DNA of 64,000 nucleotides, taken from assembly GCF_014201675.1 (NCBI RefSeq), contig NZ_JACHEZ010000002.1, positions 1 to 64,000 of the forward strand. Reading direction: 5' to 3'. The notes beneath the pieces are model-generated. The model did not search any database. It was not told where the DNA came from and saw only the letters and a program-made list of their open reading frames with translations. How positions within the stretch are numbered: the stretch's first letter is position 1; each line of letters starts with the position of its first letter. Shown piece after piece: positions 9,368 to 19,127 of the stretch. The DNA comes from Oceanithermus desulfurans. Lineage in GTDB: Bacteria > Deinococcota > Deinococci > Deinococcales > Marinithermaceae. The translations under genes were made by a program, and so were the position numbers.

Positions 9368-10039
9368 TCAGGCGTTTTGACGGTTCGAGCAGTCGTCCGC
9401 CAGCACGCAGGCGTCGCATTTCGGCTTGCGCGCGGTGCAGACGTAACGGCCGTGGAGGATGAGGGCGTGGTGCACGAAGACCCACTTTTCCCGGGGAAAG
9501 AGTTCCTCCAGCTCGGCCCCGATCTTCTCCGGGGTACCCGCCCGCGAAAGGCAGAGCCGGTGCGCCAGCCGCGCCAGGTGGGTGTCCACGGCGATGCCCG
9601 GCACCCCGAAGGCCGCCCCCAGCACCACGGTGGCCGTCTTCCAGCCCACCCCCGGCAGCGCCATCAGCGCCTGCTTGTCGCGCGGCACCTCGCCGCCGTG
9701 CTCGGCGACCAGCCGGCGCGCCAGCGCCACCAGGTTGCGCGCCTTGGTGCGGTACAGGCCGATGCGGCGGATGTAGGGCTCCACCTCCTCGGGGGTGGCC
9801 GCCGCCAGCGCCTCGGGGGTGGGGAAGCGCTCGAAGAGGGCGGGGGTGGCCTCGTTGACCGAGCGGTCGGTGGCTTGGGCGCTGAGCACGGTGGCCACGA
9901 GCAGCTGAAAGGGGTTGGCGTGGCGCAGCTCGGTGCGCGCCTGGGGGTAGGCGGCCTCCAGCTTCTGGAGGATGCGCAGGGCGCGCGCGCGTTTCTTGGT
10001 CTTGGACTCGCGCGGGCAGCGCAGCTTAGCGGGCGCCAT
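9368..10039 (-). CDS. nth: Endonuclease III (DNA glycosylase/AP lyase)
   Basis: A 223-residue base-excision-repair enzyme that removes oxidised pyrimidines and cleaves AP sites. The helix-hairpin-helix LMALPGVGWKTATVV carries the catalytic lysine, and VDTH follows with the catalytic aspartate. The C-terminus has the 4Fe-4S signature C-x6-C-x2-C-x5-C (CTARKPKCDACVLADDC). The length is normal for the family. The start is the ATG giving MAPAKLRC; a longer frame upstream runs into the divergent ASCH gene and is unlikely. Confidence 0.95.
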   Translation of the reverse strand: MAPAKLRCPRESKTKKRARALRILQKLEAAYPQARTELRHANPFQLLVATVLSAQATDRSVNEATPALFERFPTPEALAAATPEEVEPYIRRIGLYRTKARNLVALARRLVAEHGGEVPRDKQALMALPGVGWKTATVVLGAAFGVPGIAVDTHLARLAHRLCLSRAGTPEKIGAELEELFPREKWVFVHHALILHGRYVCTARKPKCDACVLADDCSNRQNA

Positions 10040-10048
10040 GGGGCCGAT

Positions 10049-10054
10049 TATACT
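10049..10054 (+). promoter_or_regulatory. -10 box of a leaderless promoter (TATACT)
   Basis: TATACT ends 6 nt before the ATG of the ASCH gene at 10061, so transcription should begin at or next to the start codon. The same TANNNT-N6-start layout recurs throughout this window. Confidence 0.7.
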
Positions 10055-10060
10055 GGCCGC

Positions 10061-10447
10061 ATGCGGCGCCCCAAGCGCGGTCTGATCGTGCGCGAGCCCT
10101 ACGCCGGCTGGATCGTGGACGGCGTGAAGACCTGGGAGATCCGCAAGCACCCCACCCGCGTCCGCGGCCCCATCGGCATCGTCAGCGGCGGCCGCCTCAT
10201 CGGGCAGGTGGACGTGGCCGGGGTGGAGGGGCCCTTCAGCGCCGAAGAGCTGCGCGCCCACGAAGAACGCCACCGCGCCGGAGCCTTCCTGGAGGCCTAC
10301 GCCCGGGGCGCGCCGCTGTGGGCCTGGGTGCTGGAAAACCCCCGGCGCTACTCCGTGCCGCTCCCCGTGCCGCCGCGCCGGGGGCGGATGCTTTGGGTTG
10401 ACCTCGCCGAGGTTCCCTGGCCCGGCTCGGACCAGACCGAGCCGTAG
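10061..10447 (+). CDS. ASCH-domain protein
   Basis: A 128-residue protein with the ASCH beta-barrel pattern: LIVREPYAGWIVDGVKTWEIRKHPTRV resembles the family's typical 'kPw...I..G.KtvE.R' opening, followed by GPIGIVSGGRLIGQVDV. ASCH domains bind RNA or modified nucleosides and some are hydrolases of modified cytidines. It is expressed from a leaderless promoter (TATACT-N6-ATG). Its last 100 bp overlap, tail to tail, the 3' end of the ABC-ATPase/acetyltransferase gene on the other strand. The substrate is unknown. Confidence 0.8.
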   Translation: MRRPKRGLIVREPYAGWIVDGVKTWEIRKHPTRVRGPIGIVSGGRLIGQVDVAGVEGPFSAEELRAHEERHRAGAFLEAYARGAPLWAWVLENPRRYSVPLPVPPRRGRMLWVDLAEVPWPGSDQTEP

Positions 10448-12177
10448 CCGACGTAGACGATGCGGTCGGGCTCGAGCGCGGTGCGAACCTCCTCCCGGTG
10501 GCTGCTCACCACCAGGGTGATCCCCGCCTCGCGCGCGAGGCGGGCCAGCGCCCGGGCGAGGCGGCGCGCGTTCGGCCCGTCGAGGTGGGCCGCGAACTCG
10601 TCGATCAGCAGCAGGTCGGGCCGTCCGGCGAGGAGCAGCGCCAGCAGGAAGCGTTCACGCTGCCCGGTGGAGAGCTGGTCCGGTAGCGCGCGCCAGAGCA
10701 CCGCGTCGGCCAGGCCCATCCGCCCCAGCAGCTCCGCCGCGGCCGGCACGTCCTGCAGCCGGCGCGCCACCCGCTCGAGCAGCACCTCGTCCCCCGCAAC
10801 GGGCTCGGCGACGCCGGGCAGGTAGGCCTCGACCCGCCCCTCGGGCACGTCCACCCAGCCGGCGTCGGGCATCTCGTCCCAGAGGAGGCGCAGCAACGTC
10901 GTCTTCCCCGCCCCGCTGGCGCCCCAGAGCAGCTGCACCGTTCCCGGTTCGATGCGCAGCTTGACCCCGCGCAGCACCCGGCGCTCGATGCGGCGGCGGC
11001 GCACCCCGAAGGCCTCGAGCATCCCCCGCACCTCCGGCGCCAGCTCCTCCAGGTCCAGGTCGCTGGCGTAGGCCTTGTCCACCCCGTGGAAGACCACCGG
11101 GCCCGCGAGCCCGCGCACCCGCCCGTAGCTCGGCCGGTAGAGCCGCCCACGGTGCTCGACGGCGTAGGGGTCGGACTGCAAGAAGCGCCGCATCCGCCGC
11201 GCCGCCGCGTCGGTGAGGGGGTAGGCCAGCACCGGGCGGCCCGAGGCGGTGTCCCACAGGTAGCGGAAGCCGGCGTTTTCGAAGAAGGGGTGGTAGCGGG
11301 CCATCTGCGCCACCGTGCAGGCCAGCTCCTTGTCGCGCCGTCCGTCGGGAACGCCGCGCTCCACCGCCCACTCGAGCGCCAGCCGCACGATCCGCGCCCC
11401 CAGGCCGTCCGAGCGGTAGTCCGGATGCACCACGACGCGCGCGACGCGCGCGGCCGCCACCCGCACCCGGTCGATCGCCCGCTGCGCCGCCTCTTCCCAG
11501 GACCGCCCCTCGGGCAGCAGGTCCTTGACGTCGAAGGTGGGGTGGAACCAGTCTTCGGGAAAGACCTCCTCGCGGATCCGCCGCTCGATCCCCCCGGCGG
11601 TGCGCCGGTGCATGGCGGGCAGCGGCGGGTCGAGCCGCAGGTAGGCCACGATGGCGGGCTCGAAGGGCAGGCGCTCGACGAGCTCCATGACCAGGAAACG
11701 GCTCGCCGGGGTGGAGCCGCGGATGTCGAGCAGCCGCCCCTCGCCCTGCCGGCAGCGGGGCTTGGCGGCCGCCCGCACCCGGCGGCCGTCGGGGCAGCGC
11801 CACACCGCCACGGTCTCGTGGTCCGAGGCGTGGTGGTACTGCTCCAGCTCGGCGATGGCCTCGTAGTCGGGCTCGGACCGCGCCTCGCGCACGCGCAGGG
11901 CGTAGCCGTAGAGGGTGCGGGCGTAGACGCCGGAACGCGCGTGCTCGACCTCGCGCGCGAAGGGGGGCCAGTGCACCCGCCCCGCCCGCTCGAGCACGTA
12001 GTCGTTCGCGTCGAGCAGGTTGCCCGCGGCCCCGCCCCGGATCCGCAGCTGCACCTCCTCGCCCTCGCGCAGCCAGCGCGCCGCGTCGCCGCTCATCCGC
12101 AGCGTGGGGCCGCCGGCGAGGTCCACCTCGCCGAACCAGCGCCAGTAGACGCGCCGCGCCGCGATGCGGTAGTTCAT
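10348..12177 (-). CDS. ABC-type ATPase fused to GNAT acetyltransferase domain (COG2401-like)
   Basis: A 609-residue soluble fusion. The N-terminal third has no clear domain. A GNAT-like acetyl-CoA motif lies near residues 245-275 (VARVVVHPDYRSDGLGARIV). The C-terminal third is an ABC ATPase with Walker A GASGAGKTTLLRLL near residue 420, signature LSTGQRERFLLALLLAG and Walker B DLLLIDEF. No membrane segments are present, so it is not a transporter. COG2401 members are found in archaea and scattered bacteria without a known role. The leaderless promoter TAGGCT-N6-ATG precedes it. It converges on and overlaps the ASCH gene by 100 bp, and both families touch RNA or modified bases. Confidence 0.8.
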   Translation of the reverse strand: MNYRIAARRVYWRWFGEVDLAGGPTLRMSGDAARWLREGEEVQLRIRGGAAGNLLDANDYVLERAGRVHWPPFAREVEHARSGVYARTLYGYALRVREARSEPDYEAIAELEQYHHASDHETVAVWRCPDGRRVRAAAKPRCRQGEGRLLDIRGSTPASRFLVMELVERLPFEPAIVAYLRLDPPLPAMHRRTAGGIERRIREEVFPEDWFHPTFDVKDLLPEGRSWEEAAQRAIDRVRVAAARVARVVVHPDYRSDGLGARIVRLALEWAVERGVPDGRRDKELACTVAQMARYHPFFENAGFRYLWDTASGRPVLAYPLTDAAARRMRRFLQSDPYAVEHRGRLYRPSYGRVRGLAGPVVFHGVDKAYASDLDLEELAPEVRGMLEAFGVRRRRIERRVLRGVKLRIEPGTVQLLWGASGAGKTTLLRLLWDEMPDAGWVDVPEGRVEAYLPGVAEPVAGDEVLLERVARRLQDVPAAAELLGRMGLADAVLWRALPDQLSTGQRERFLLALLLAGRPDLLLIDEFAAHLDGPNARRLARALARLAREAGITLVVSSHREEVRTALEPDRIVYVGYGSVWSEPGQGTSARSTQSIRPRRGGTGSGTE

Positions 12178-12224
12178 GCGTCCAGCCTACCGCGCGGGGC
12201 GCCGGGGCAAGGCCGCGCCCTGGA

Positions 12225-14312
<2,088 letters not shown>

Positions 14313-15377
14313 CTACCGCTCCCCCACGCTCAGCCGCACCCGCACCGGGTTGTGGTCGGTGTCCGCGAAGCCCAGGTCCTCGGTGCGCACCTCCTGCACC
14401 GTGACGTTGGGGCTCACCAGGAAACCGTCGATCACGGTCACGTAGTTCTCGCCCGCCTTCCAGGGGCGGCTCACGGAGCGGTTGGTGGGCGCAGCGGCGT
14501 CGTAGGCCCAGGTCCAGCCGGCGGGCGTCCAGTCCGCGGGGAAGGGCAGGTAGAACCCGGGGCGCGGCTCGCGGTGGGGAAAGGCGGTGTCGGGGTCCAC
14601 CCCGGGCAGGATCAGGTTCCAGTCACCGCCCACGACAACGTAGTTCCCCTTGGCGTACTCGCGGGTCATGACCTCCTTGATGTAGCCCAGCTGCTGCTCG
14701 CGCAGCTGACCGGCGTCGAAGGCCGAGTTGTGGGTGTTGATCACCACCCAGTCGCGCCCGTCCGCGGCCGGGTAACGGGTCAAAACGAAGGCGCGGTCGA
14801 GCTGCACCAGCTGCACCAGGAAGCCGTAACGGCCGGGCAGGGCGTGCCGCTCGGCGGCGGAAGGACGCCAGCGCGACAGCGTCATCAGCCCCGACTTGAC
14901 CCGGCCCATCGGCCGGGCCACGGGCACCGGAACGAAGGCGACGTCGTAGTTCTTGGCCAGGACGAAGGCGTAGCCGGGCAGCGCCCGGGCCAGCGCCAGC
15001 ACTTCGTTGATGCCGTAGCTGCGGCGGGAAGACAGGTCCACCTCCTGGAGGAGCACCACATCGGCGGGGCGGTCTTTGAGGTAGGCGGCGATGCCCGCGA
15101 GGTAGCGCTCCACCTCGGCGCGGGCGGGCCAGCCGTGGCGGCCGCCGTCGAGAAAGAAGTCCTGCTCGGCCCCCAGGCCGGCGTAGCCGATGTTCCAGGT
15201 CAGAAGGCTCAGGCCGCCGGGCGCGCCGAAGCTTCCCTGCCCCTGAACCGCGAGCGGTTCCACGGGCTGCGGCCGGTAGTCGGTGATCCAGAGCCAGGCC
15301 ACCAGACCGGCGAAGGCCAGGGCGGCGAGCAGCACCAGACCGAAGAGGGCTGCGAAGAAACGCCGGAGAATCGTCAT
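14313..15377 (-). CDS. Membrane-anchored endonuclease/exonuclease/phosphatase-fold protein
   Basis: A 354-residue protein with one N-terminal membrane segment (residues about 8-30), then an EEP-superfamily domain. The signature motifs are present: LLTWNIGYAG, VVLLQEVDL with the metal-binding Glu, VVINTHNS, VVGGDWN and the final DTDHNPV with the catalytic Asp-His. The family includes nucleases, phosphodiesterases and lipid phosphatases, and the substrate cannot be told here. The domain should face outward from the cytoplasmic membrane. A TAGCAT-N6-ATG leaderless promoter overlaps the stop codon of the MFS gene upstream, giving it its own start as well as possible read-through. Confidence 0.85.
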   Translation of the reverse strand: MTILRRFFAALFGLVLLAALAFAGLVAWLWITDYRPQPVEPLAVQGQGSFGAPGGLSLLTWNIGYAGLGAEQDFFLDGGRHGWPARAEVERYLAGIAAYLKDRPADVVLLQEVDLSSRRSYGINEVLALARALPGYAFVLAKNYDVAFVPVPVARPMGRVKSGLMTLSRWRPSAAERHALPGRYGFLVQLVQLDRAFVLTRYPAADGRDWVVINTHNSAFDAGQLREQQLGYIKEVMTREYAKGNYVVVGGDWNLILPGVDPDTAFPHREPRPGFYLPFPADWTPAGWTWAYDAAAPTNRSVSRPWKAGENYVTVIDGFLVSPNVTVQEVRTEDLGFADTDHNPVRVRLSVGER

Positions 15378-15386
15378 GCCCTCATG

Positions 15387-16535
15387 CTACGCCGGACGCG
15401 CGCGGCCGCCGCCGCCCCGCACCCAGACGAAGACCAGGACGGTCAGCAGCGCCCCCAGCGCCATCAGCGGGAAGAGCGCGTTCAACCCCAGCGCCGCGGC
15501 CACCGCACCGCCCACAGGCGGCCCCACCAGGCCGCCCAGGTCCCAGCTGGCGGTGAAGAGGCTGAAGGCCGAGCCCCGCATCTCCGGCCGCGCGGCGCGG
15601 GTTACGGCCACGATGTTGGCGGGCAGGTAGAGGCCGGCGCCGGCGCCCATGAAGAAGCCGGCGGCGAAGGCGAACGGCGGCAGGGGCAGCGCCCAGAGCA
15701 GGAACAGGCCCAGCGTGGCGCTCACGAACCCGGCGAGCGCCACCCAGCCGGCCTCGAAGCGGTCGGCCAGGTAACCGGCGGGAAGGCGGAAGAAGACCGA
15801 AACCAGGCTGTAGAAGGCCAGGAAGGCGCCCACCCAGGCGGCCCGGAAACCCGCCTCGCTGAGGACGAGCGGGTAGAAGGTCTGCAGGGTGGCGAAGACC
15901 GCGGCGAAACCGGTGTTGGCCAGCGTGGGCGCCAGGATGCCCCGGTCGCGCAGGACGGTGCCGAAGTTGGCCCACCAGGGGTTGGCGGAGGGGGCGTCCA
16001 GCGTCTCGGGCACGCCCCAGACGAAGAAGGGAATCCAGACGAGCTGCACCCCGAGCACCAGCAGCCAGACCGCGGAAAAACCGTAGAGGTCCACCACGAA
16101 GCCGCCCAGGGCGGTGCCGCTCATCACCCCGATGCCCAGGATCAGGTTGCGGGTGCCCATGACCCGGCCCACGACGTGTTCGGGCACCAGGTCGCTGGTG
16201 ATGGCCAGCGAGCTGGGGGCGAAGAGGGCCATGGCCGCGCCCTGGAGAAAGCGCCCGGCCAGCACCGCGCCCAGGGGCCCCAGGTAGAAGAGGCCCGAGA
16301 GCGCCCCCAAACCCAGGCCGATCAGGCTCGGCTTCTTACGGCTCCAACCGTCGGAGGCCCATCCCCCGAAGGGCCGCAACGCCAACCCCGCAAGCGGCAT
16401 CAGCGCCACCGCCCAGCCGATCCAGGCCGCCCCGAGACCCTGGGCCTTGAGGTAAAGGGGCAGCGTGGGCACGGTCAGGCCGTAGGCCAGGAAGAAGAGA
16501 AAGGTGGCGAGGTGCAGGTTCCATACGGCGCGCAC
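15387..16535 (-). CDS. Major facilitator superfamily transporter
   Basis: A 382-residue, 12-helix carrier. The MFS loop motif after helix 2 appears as GWASDGWSRKKPSL, and its weaker second-half counterpart as GYLADRFEAG. The arrangement is of the drug-efflux/sugar-type DHA1 kind, but the substrate is unknown. It is expressed from TAAGCT-N6-GTG, which fixes the GTG start. It lies 9 bp upstream of the phosphatase-fold gene on the same strand. Confidence 0.88.
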   Translation of the reverse strand: MRAVWNLHLATFLFFLAYGLTVPTLPLYLKAQGLGAAWIGWAVALMPLAGLALRPFGGWASDGWSRKKPSLIGLGLGALSGLFYLGPLGAVLAGRFLQGAAMALFAPSSLAITSDLVPEHVVGRVMGTRNLILGIGVMSGTALGGFVVDLYGFSAVWLLVLGVQLVWIPFFVWGVPETLDAPSANPWWANFGTVLRDRGILAPTLANTGFAAVFATLQTFYPLVLSEAGFRAAWVGAFLAFYSLVSVFFRLPAGYLADRFEAGWVALAGFVSATLGLFLLWALPLPPFAFAAGFFMGAGAGLYLPANIVAVTRAARPEMRGSAFSLFTASWDLGGLVGPPVGGAVAAALGLNALFPLMALGALLTVLVFVWVRGGGGRARPA

Positions 16536-16594
16536 CCTTTCAGCTTACCGCGAAACTGACCCACCGGTCAGCCTCTCCGGGGCAGAATGGGAGC

Positions 16595-16909
16595 GTGACC
16601 GCCCGCGCGGCCGCGGCTCTCGCCGCCTTCGCACGGCTCGCGCGCCACCCGGCGCTGCGGGGTGCAGACCCCGTGCTCGCCGGTACCTTTCCGCTGGAGC
16701 TGGACGTGGAGGGAAGCGACCTTGACGTCGTGTGCCGAACGGATAACCCCGAGCGCTTCGCCCGGCGGCTCGCCCGTGTCCTCGCCCGCTGCCTGGGTAT
16801 CGCCGGCGACCCTTACCCGGCCCTGCTCGAGCCGGGACGCTCCACCAACGCGGAGCCGCCGCGGCGCTCCGGGGAATGTGGGGGCGAACGCCGCCCCGCG
16901 GCCTTATAG
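16595..16909 (+). pseudogene. Truncated DUF4269-like nucleotidyltransferase-fold remnant
   Basis: The first 75 codons encode the opening of a DUF4269-type protein: LARHPALRG, then GTFPLELDVEGSDLDVVC, the family's GT-P-(x)n-SDLD pattern. After about codon 77 the similarity stops and the frame continues as Arg/Pro/Gly-rich residues to 104 amino acids, whereas the family needs about 170-180. The missing part should hold the histidine and the rest of the fold. A CAGAAT-N6-GTG promoter-like signal still precedes it. I read it as a deletion remnant. It could instead be a short active derivative, but key segments are lacking. Confidence 0.6.
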
Positions 16910-16917
16910 TGCTGAAG

Positions 16918-17241
16918 ATGGACGCCACCACCCAGACCGCCTTGCTTTCGCTGGTCTTTACCGCGGGTTTCCTCTGGGTTGCCGCCCTCGGCCGCGGCTG
17001 CCGCCGCCCGCGCTGCACCCTGCCGCTGGGCTTCGCCCTGGTGCTCCTGGTGCTGACCCTCGTGGCCCTGGTCACGTACGCGGTGGCCTCCGGCCGGATC
17101 GCCCCGTCTGAGCTGCCGGTCTGGGTCACCAAGGGCCTGGGCTCGCTGCTGGGCCTTTCGGTCGCCGCCGCCGCGGTGAGCTACCTGGGGGCGTTGCTGC
17201 GAAGCGAGGAAGGCGGCCAGCCACCGCGGTCGCAGGGCTAG
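16918..17241 (+). CDS. Small three-helix membrane protein, paralog A
   Basis: A 107-residue protein with three predicted membrane segments (about 8-25, 38-60 and 76-96). After helix 1 comes RGCRRPRC, a C-x4-C pair, and the last helix ends in SYLGALLR. The same plan appears in the proteins at 18458 and 18792 (FLW-x-A...GRCRSAGC...YLRAVAR and LLWLAHLARRAPC...YLKRA), so the three are paralogs. The start is set by TATAGT-N7-ATG. Its stop codon is shared with the convergent lipoprotein gene in the tetranucleotide CTAG. The function is unknown; the cysteine pair suggests a redox or metal role. Confidence 0.65.
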   Translation: MDATTQTALLSLVFTAGFLWVAALGRGCRRPRCTLPLGFALVLLVLTLVALVTYAVASGRIAPSELPVWVTKGLGSLLGLSVAAAAVSYLGALLRSEEGGQPPRSQG

Positions 17242-18350
17242 GGGCGCAGCGGACGGGCGCGCCAGGCGTCCCAGACCTCGAGCGCCGGCCGCGGCCTCCC
17301 CCGGCCGTCTTCGAGCCCGATGTCCTTCCAGATGAGCAGGGCCGGATCGTCGAGGCCGTGTTCCTTGAGGAAAGCGTAACCCTCGTCGTAGTCGCGCACC
17401 TCCCACCAGACCACGAAGCGCGCCTTGAGGCGCTCCAGATCACTGAGGAGCCGCTGAACGTAGGCCGCCTGCATGCCGGGCGTGGCGCGGACGTCGAAGC
17501 CGTAGGCGGGAATGACCAGGTCCTCGGCGGCAAAGCCGGTCTCGCTGACGGCCAGCGGTTTGTCGGGATCCAGCGCCGCCCAGACGTCGAGCCAGCCCTC
17601 CGGAGGCAGCCCCTCGGCGCTGCCACGGCGCACGGCTTCGGGGGTGACGTAGGGGTAGGTGGACAGGGCGATCAGGTCGGTGTAGGGCAGGAGCCGCCGG
17701 GTTACCTCGAGCTGATCGGTGCGGCCCACCTCCCAACTGTCGGTCTGGAAGGTGAGGAAGACGGTGAGGTCGGGAAACTCGCGCTTGAGTACCGGGTAGA
17801 CCTTGCGGCAAAAGGCCAGGAACTCGGCGAAGCGGGGGTCGTCCGGGGTGTAGGCGGCGTTTACCTCGATGCCGTAAGCGAGCAGGTCGGGCTCGAGCGT
17901 CCGCACCAGCCGGCGCAGATAATTCAGGTAGGCGCTAATGACCTCGGGATCGTCGAAGCTGCGCCCCGCCCACTCCGGCGGCAGCGGTTCGTGGTCGCGC
18001 GCCCCCCAGTGCCCCGCCAGGGTGCGGCGGTCGTTGTTCTGAGGGGTGGCCGAGACGTAGACCCAGCGGAACCCGGAACGAGCAGCGGCCTGCCGCTCCA
18101 GGGTGGTCTCGACGTTGGGGTCGTAGGCGGTGCCCGTCGCCGCCTCCCACCAGGGAACGCCGTGGTCCTGGTGGAAGGTGATCAGCTCCCCGTGCGCCCG
18201 GACCTCGGCCACGGTCACCGCCCAGGCCTCGTCGGTAAAAGCGTAGGGCCAGCTGGTGAAGCCCATGGCGAAGGGTCGCCCGGCGTCGGGTTGCTGCGCG
18301 CACGCCGTCACCAGGAGCAGGGTTGCCAGGAGCGCGATCCGGGCCCGCAT
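17238..18350 (-). CDS. Lipoprotein with glycoside-hydrolase-like TIM barrel
   Basis: A 370-residue lipoprotein with lipobox VTAC near residue 17. The mature part looks like a (beta/alpha)8 glycoside hydrolase of clan A. LLAYGIEVNAAY offers the acid/base glutamate after strand 4 and LAVSETGFA the nucleophile glutamate after strand 7. WWEV near the end is also typical. The GH family cannot be assigned by eye; GH53-like galactanases are a possible relative. It lies between small membrane paralogs on the other strand. A GAGAAT hexamer is 6 nt before the ATG. Confidence 0.65.
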   Translation of the reverse strand: MRARIALLATLLLVTACAQQPDAGRPFAMGFTSWPYAFTDEAWAVTVAEVRAHGELITFHQDHGVPWWEAATGTAYDPNVETTLERQAAARSGFRWVYVSATPQNNDRRTLAGHWGARDHEPLPPEWAGRSFDDPEVISAYLNYLRRLVRTLEPDLLAYGIEVNAAYTPDDPRFAEFLAFCRKVYPVLKREFPDLTVFLTFQTDSWEVGRTDQLEVTRRLLPYTDLIALSTYPYVTPEAVRRGSAEGLPPEGWLDVWAALDPDKPLAVSETGFAAEDLVIPAYGFDVRATPGMQAAYVQRLLSDLERLKARFVVWWEVRDYDEGYAFLKEHGLDDPALLIWKDIGLEDGRGRPRPALEVWDAWRARPLRP

Positions 18351-18457
18351 GCCCTCATTCTCGCACCCTTTTTTCTTCGTGGCGTCGTCCCGGCCACATT
18401 TACACCGAAGGCGTAGAATGAAAGCAGGGGAAAGCCGATGCCCGAAGGGAGGGCGCC

Positions 18458-18775
18458 ATGATCCGCGACCTGCTGGGGGTGGTGGCCTTCGCCGCGGCCG
18501 CGAGCGCGAGCTTCCTGTGGCTGGCGTACCGCGCGGGGCGCTGCCGCAGCGCCGGCTGCGTGAACCGCGCGGGGCGCTGGTTGGGAATCCTGACCTTTGG
18601 ATGGATCGCCGCGCTCGTCGCCTGCCTGGTCTGGGGGCGGCTGACGCAGCAGGGCCCGTTCGCCGCCGGGGTCTTCCGTACCCCGCTGGAGCGCTGGCTT
18701 ACCTGGGTCGTGGCGGCTTCGCTGCTCACGGCCGCCGCGGCCTACCTGCGGGCGGTGGCCCGGCAGGGCGGGTAA
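18458..18775 (+). CDS. Small three-helix membrane protein, paralog B
   Basis: A 105-residue protein with hydrophobic segments at about 3-22, 42-60 and 80-98. It shares the layout of the protein at 16918: an N-terminal helix with FLWLA, then GRCRSAGC (C-x4-C), a second helix, a polar loop, and a last helix closing in AYLRAVARQ. An AGGGAGGG ribosome site precedes the ATG, and TAGAAT at 18414-18419 gives a leader of about 30 nt. It is 16 bp upstream of paralog C, with which it is probably co-transcribed. The function is unknown. Confidence 0.65.
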   Translation: MIRDLLGVVAFAAAASASFLWLAYRAGRCRSAGCVNRAGRWLGILTFGWIAALVACLVWGRLTQQGPFAAGVFRTPLERWLTWVVAASLLTAAAAYLRAVARQGG

Positions 18776-18791
18776 CCGTTAACCTCTGGTC

Positions 18792-19082
18792 ATGGTCCTG
18801 GTGACGTGGTTCGTAATCGCTTGGGGCGGCGCGCTGCTGTGGCTCGCGCACCTTGCCCGCCGGGCCCCTTGCGGACCGGGCCACGCGCACACGGGGCGCG
18901 CGTTGTTCGCCTTGTTGCTGATCGGGGCCGTCTTCCTGGGCGTCGCCGCGCCGCTCGTCCCCTCCCGGCCCCTCACCCCCGCCGACTATCCCTACATCGC
19001 GTGGGTGACGGTACTGGTCCTGGTAAGCGGCTGGTCCGCCGTCCTCGCCTACCTGAAGCGCGCCGCGGAGTGCGACGCATGA
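18792..19082 (+). CDS. Small three-helix membrane protein, paralog C
   Basis: A 96-residue protein with membrane segments at about 2-20, 36-55 and 68-88. It keeps the family outline (LLWLAHLARRAPC, then a last helix WVTVLVLVSGWSAVLAYLKRA), but the second cysteine is replaced (APCGPGH), with a histidine at the equivalent place. It follows paralog B at 16 bp without a clear ribosome site, so translation may be coupled. It ends 46 bp before the convergent SDH_sah protease gene. Confidence 0.6.
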   Translation: MVLVTWFVIAWGGALLWLAHLARRAPCGPGHAHTGRALFALLLIGAVFLGVAAPLVPSRPLTPADYPYIAWVTVLVLVSGWSAVLAYLKRAAECDA

Positions 19083-19127
19083 CGTCCCCGGCCACCGGGC
19101 GCGCCCGGCGGCCGGGAGGGCGGCAGG

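Noticed and set aside
17238-18350. Assigning the TIM-barrel lipoprotein to GH53
   Set aside because: Only the two glutamate motifs fit; the rest is too divergent to name the family by eye.
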